Shown: positions 6,803-8,234 of the stretch, piece after piece
How the letters are laid out: each line of letters opens with the position of its first letter
Position numbering within the stretch: the stretch's first letter is position 1
Assembly: GCA_012839665.1 (NCBI GenBank)
Contig: DUMX01000163.1
Location: 1-8,234, forward strand
Origin: Gelria sp.
Lineage (GTDB): Bacteria > Bacillota > Syntrophomonadia > Syntrophomonadales > Syntrophomonadaceae
Length of the DNA stretch: 8,234 nucleotides
Direction of reading: 5' to 3'
Program-made: the position numbers and the translations under genes
The notes under the pieces: model-generated
Database searches by the model: none
Seen by the model: the letters and a program-made list of their open reading frames with translations, nothing else
Told to the model about the DNA's origin: nothing

Positions 6803-8086
6803 TTGAATATCGCTTCAAAACAAGTTCCTGGGGTACAATCAATCATTAAAGACCTGTCACTAGCACCATATGGTTACAAAAAGTTAGAATGGGTGCAACA
6901 ATACATGCCGGTATTAAATATTCTACGAGAAGAATTTGAAAAAACCCGTCCTCTGGAAAATAAAACTATAGCCTGTTGCCTCCATTTAGAAGCTAAAACT
7001 GGTTATCTCCTGCAAACTCTGCAAGCGGCGGGGGCAAATGTAGTTGCCTGTGCCAGCAACCCTTTATCTACTCAGGATGACGTGGTAGCTGCTCTGGTCG
7101 ACTCAGGCATTACCGTTTTTGCTATTCACGGAGAAAGTAGTGAAGAGTATGAGCATTTTATACAATTAATGCTGGACTGCCAGCCTGACGCTATAATTGA
7201 TGATGGTGCCGATGTGGTATCAAAACTGCACAAAGACCGCCCCGAACAAGCAAAAAATATTATCGGTGGCTGTGAAGAAACTACCACTGGTATTATCCGC
7301 CTTAAGTCCATGGATAAAGATCAGGCCCTTCTCTTTCCGATGATGGCAGTAAACGATGCCTATATGAAATACCTGTTTGATAATCGCTATGGTACCGGTC
7401 AATCCGTCTGGGATGGAATTAACCGGACTACAAACCTGGTGGCAGCAGGTAAGGATGTAGTAGTAGTAGGCTATGGCTGGTGTGGTAAAGGAGTTTCCAT
7501 GCGCGCTAAAGGCTTGGGAGCACGAGTAATTGTAACCGAAATAGACCCTATCAAGGCTAACGAAGCTATCATGGATGGTTTCCGGGTAATGCCAATGGCT
7601 GAAGCTGCTCGCCTGGGTGATGTTTTTATTACTGTAACTGGTAATGTTAATGTTATTCGCAAAGAGCATATGGACGTAATGAAAAATGATGCTATTATGG
7701 CTAACGCCGGTCACTTTGATGTGGAAATCAGTAAAGGAGATTTATATAGCCTGGCAGTTAGTAACCGGGTACTGAAAAACAATATCGAGGAATTTGTCAT
7801 GGCTGATGGGCGCCGGCTTTACCTGCTGGCTGAAGGCAGGCTGGTAAACCTGGCTGCTGGCGATGGCCACCCGGCAGAAGTAATGGATTTAAGTTTTTCC
7901 CTGCAGGCCCTGTCACTGCTTTATGTAATCCAAAACCGTAAAAGCCTGGGTAATCATGTCTATAATGTACCTGCAGAAATTGATGAGAGAGTAGCCCGTT
8001 TGAAATTACAAGCGGAAGGAATCCGAATTGACAAGCTTACTGAAGAGCAGGAAAAATACCTGGCTAATTGGGATACTAATCTATAA
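6803..8086 (+). CDS. ahcY: adenosylhomocysteinase (S-adenosylhomocysteine hydrolase), Thermotoga-like form
   Basis: A 427-residue NAD-dependent cytosolic enzyme that reversibly splits S-adenosylhomocysteine into adenosine and homocysteine, relieving product inhibition of methyltransferases. Residues matching the human active site are present: H61, D134 in IDDGAD, E159 in CEETTTG, K189 and D193 in the MKYLFDN stretch, H304 in NAGHFDVEI and H356 in GDGHPAEVMD. The NAD fold carries GYGWCGKG (223-230). GYGWCGKG, STQDDVV and the ending at LTEEQEKYL match the Thermotoga maritima type as I remember it, which lacks the C-terminal Lys/Tyr tail that reaches the cofactor of the partner subunit in animal enzymes. 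The chosen start is TTG at 6803; an in-frame ATG at 6737 would add 22 residues (MFFCYNVLY...) but lies upstream of the -10 box. The gene is divergent from the glucan operon and ends at its own terminator. Archaeal relatives such as MJ1388 prefer S-inosylhomocysteine, so substrate choice is slightly open. Confidence 0.96.
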   Translation: MNIASKQVPGVQSIIKDLSLAPYGYKKLEWVQQYMPVLNILREEFEKTRPLENKTIACCLHLEAKTGYLLQTLQAAGANVVACASNPLSTQDDVVAALVDSGITVFAIHGESSEEYEHFIQLMLDCQPDAIIDDGADVVSKLHKDRPEQAKNIIGGCEETTTGIIRLKSMDKDQALLFPMMAVNDAYMKYLFDNRYGTGQSVWDGINRTTNLVAAGKDVVVVGYGWCGKGVSMRAKGLGARVIVTEIDPIKANEAIMDGFRVMPMAEAARLGDVFITVTGNVNVIRKEHMDVMKNDAIMANAGHFDVEISKGDLYSLAVSNRVLKNNIEEFVMADGRRLYLLAEGRLVNLAAGDGHPAEVMDLSFSLQALSLLYVIQNRKSLGNHVYNVPAEIDERVARLKLQAEGIRIDKLTEEQEKYLANWDTNL

Positions 8087-8122
8087 ATAAAAAATAAAGT
8101 GGTGGTAGCAAATGCATAACTT

Positions 8123-8178
8123 AACCGCCTTTTTCACAAAATAATTAATAATTATGGTGAAAAGGGCGGTTTTATTTT
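8123..8178 (+). terminator. intrinsic terminator of ahcY
   Basis: AACCGCCTTTTTCAC (8123-8137) pairs with GTGAAAAGGGCGGTT (8157-8171) over 15 pairs with one G-U wobble. The AT-rich loop is itself palindromic (8141-8147 with 8149-8155). A T-rich run, TTTTATTTT (8170-8178), follows at the foot of the stem. It starts 36 bases after the ahcY stop. On the minus strand the T run is poor, so it works mainly on plus-strand transcripts. Confidence 0.9.
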
Positions 8179-8234
8179 ATGGAAATAATTAATAAAAAAA
8201 GAATAGTACTCATAATTGTAAGCAGTATCGCGAA
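8179..8234 (+). CDS. possible start of a membrane or exported protein, cut by the window end
   Basis: An ATG at 8179 opens a frame that stays open to the window end. It gives 18 residues, MEIINKKRIVLIIVSSIA: a basic stretch followed by a run of hydrophobic residues, as in a signal peptide or first membrane helix. The only ribosome-site candidate is AAAAGGGCGG (8160-8169), about nine bases upstream and lying within the 3' arm of the ahcY terminator. No separate promoter is evident. Eighteen codons prove little; the charge and hydrophobicity pattern is the main support. No family can be named. Confidence 0.35.
   Translation, partial: MEIINKKRIVLIIVSSIA

Noticed and set aside
7220..7714. A 164-codon minus-strand open frame opposite ahcY
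   Set aside because: It lies wholly within the conserved ahcY coding region and its product has no family features.

Overview
The window looks like chromosome of an AT-leaning Gram-positive anaerobe, most likely a clostridial Firmicute of the Syntrophomonas/Peptococcaceae kind. The grounds are strong GGAGG-type ribosome sites, three of five complete genes starting with TTG or GTG, a Thermotoga-like S-adenosylhomocysteine hydrolase, and GH57 enzymes typical of anaerobes and thermophiles. The taxon is inferred from style and remembered family members, not from a search. No RNA gene, insertion sequence, CRISPR array or phage gene is visible.

Layout. Positions 6672 down to 98 hold a compact minus-strand operon of four genes: a GT4 glucosyltransferase (glycogen-synthase-like), a GH57 branching enzyme of the DUF1957 family, a divergent GH57 protein of the 4-alpha-glucanotransferase architecture, and a SAM-dependent methyltransferase. 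The second and third overlap by four bases (ATGA) and the fourth follows the third after 15 bases. Positions 6673-6802 are a short divergent control region with a good sigma-A promoter for the plus strand. ahcY runs on the plus strand from a TTG at 6803 to 8086 and ends at a strong intrinsic terminator. A possible further plus-strand gene, starting with a hydrophobic leader, begins at 8179 and runs off the window. Positions 1-97 hold no recognisable gene.

How the genes work together. GT4 would elongate an alpha-1,4-glucan, the DUF1957 enzyme would branch it, and the second GH57 protein would trim or disproportionate it. A methyltransferase in the same operon is unexpected for plain glycogen. 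GT4, GH57 branching enzyme and methyltransferase together recall the mycobacterial Rv3032-Rv3031-Rv3030 locus, linked to 6-O-methylglucose lipopolysaccharide. The GT4 and branching enzyme resemble those proteins in remembered motifs. A cytosolic methylated or otherwise modified alpha-glucan is therefore the most interesting hypothesis here. ahcY, divergently placed, would clear the S-adenosylhomocysteine that methylation makes, although it also serves every other methyltransferase in the cell.
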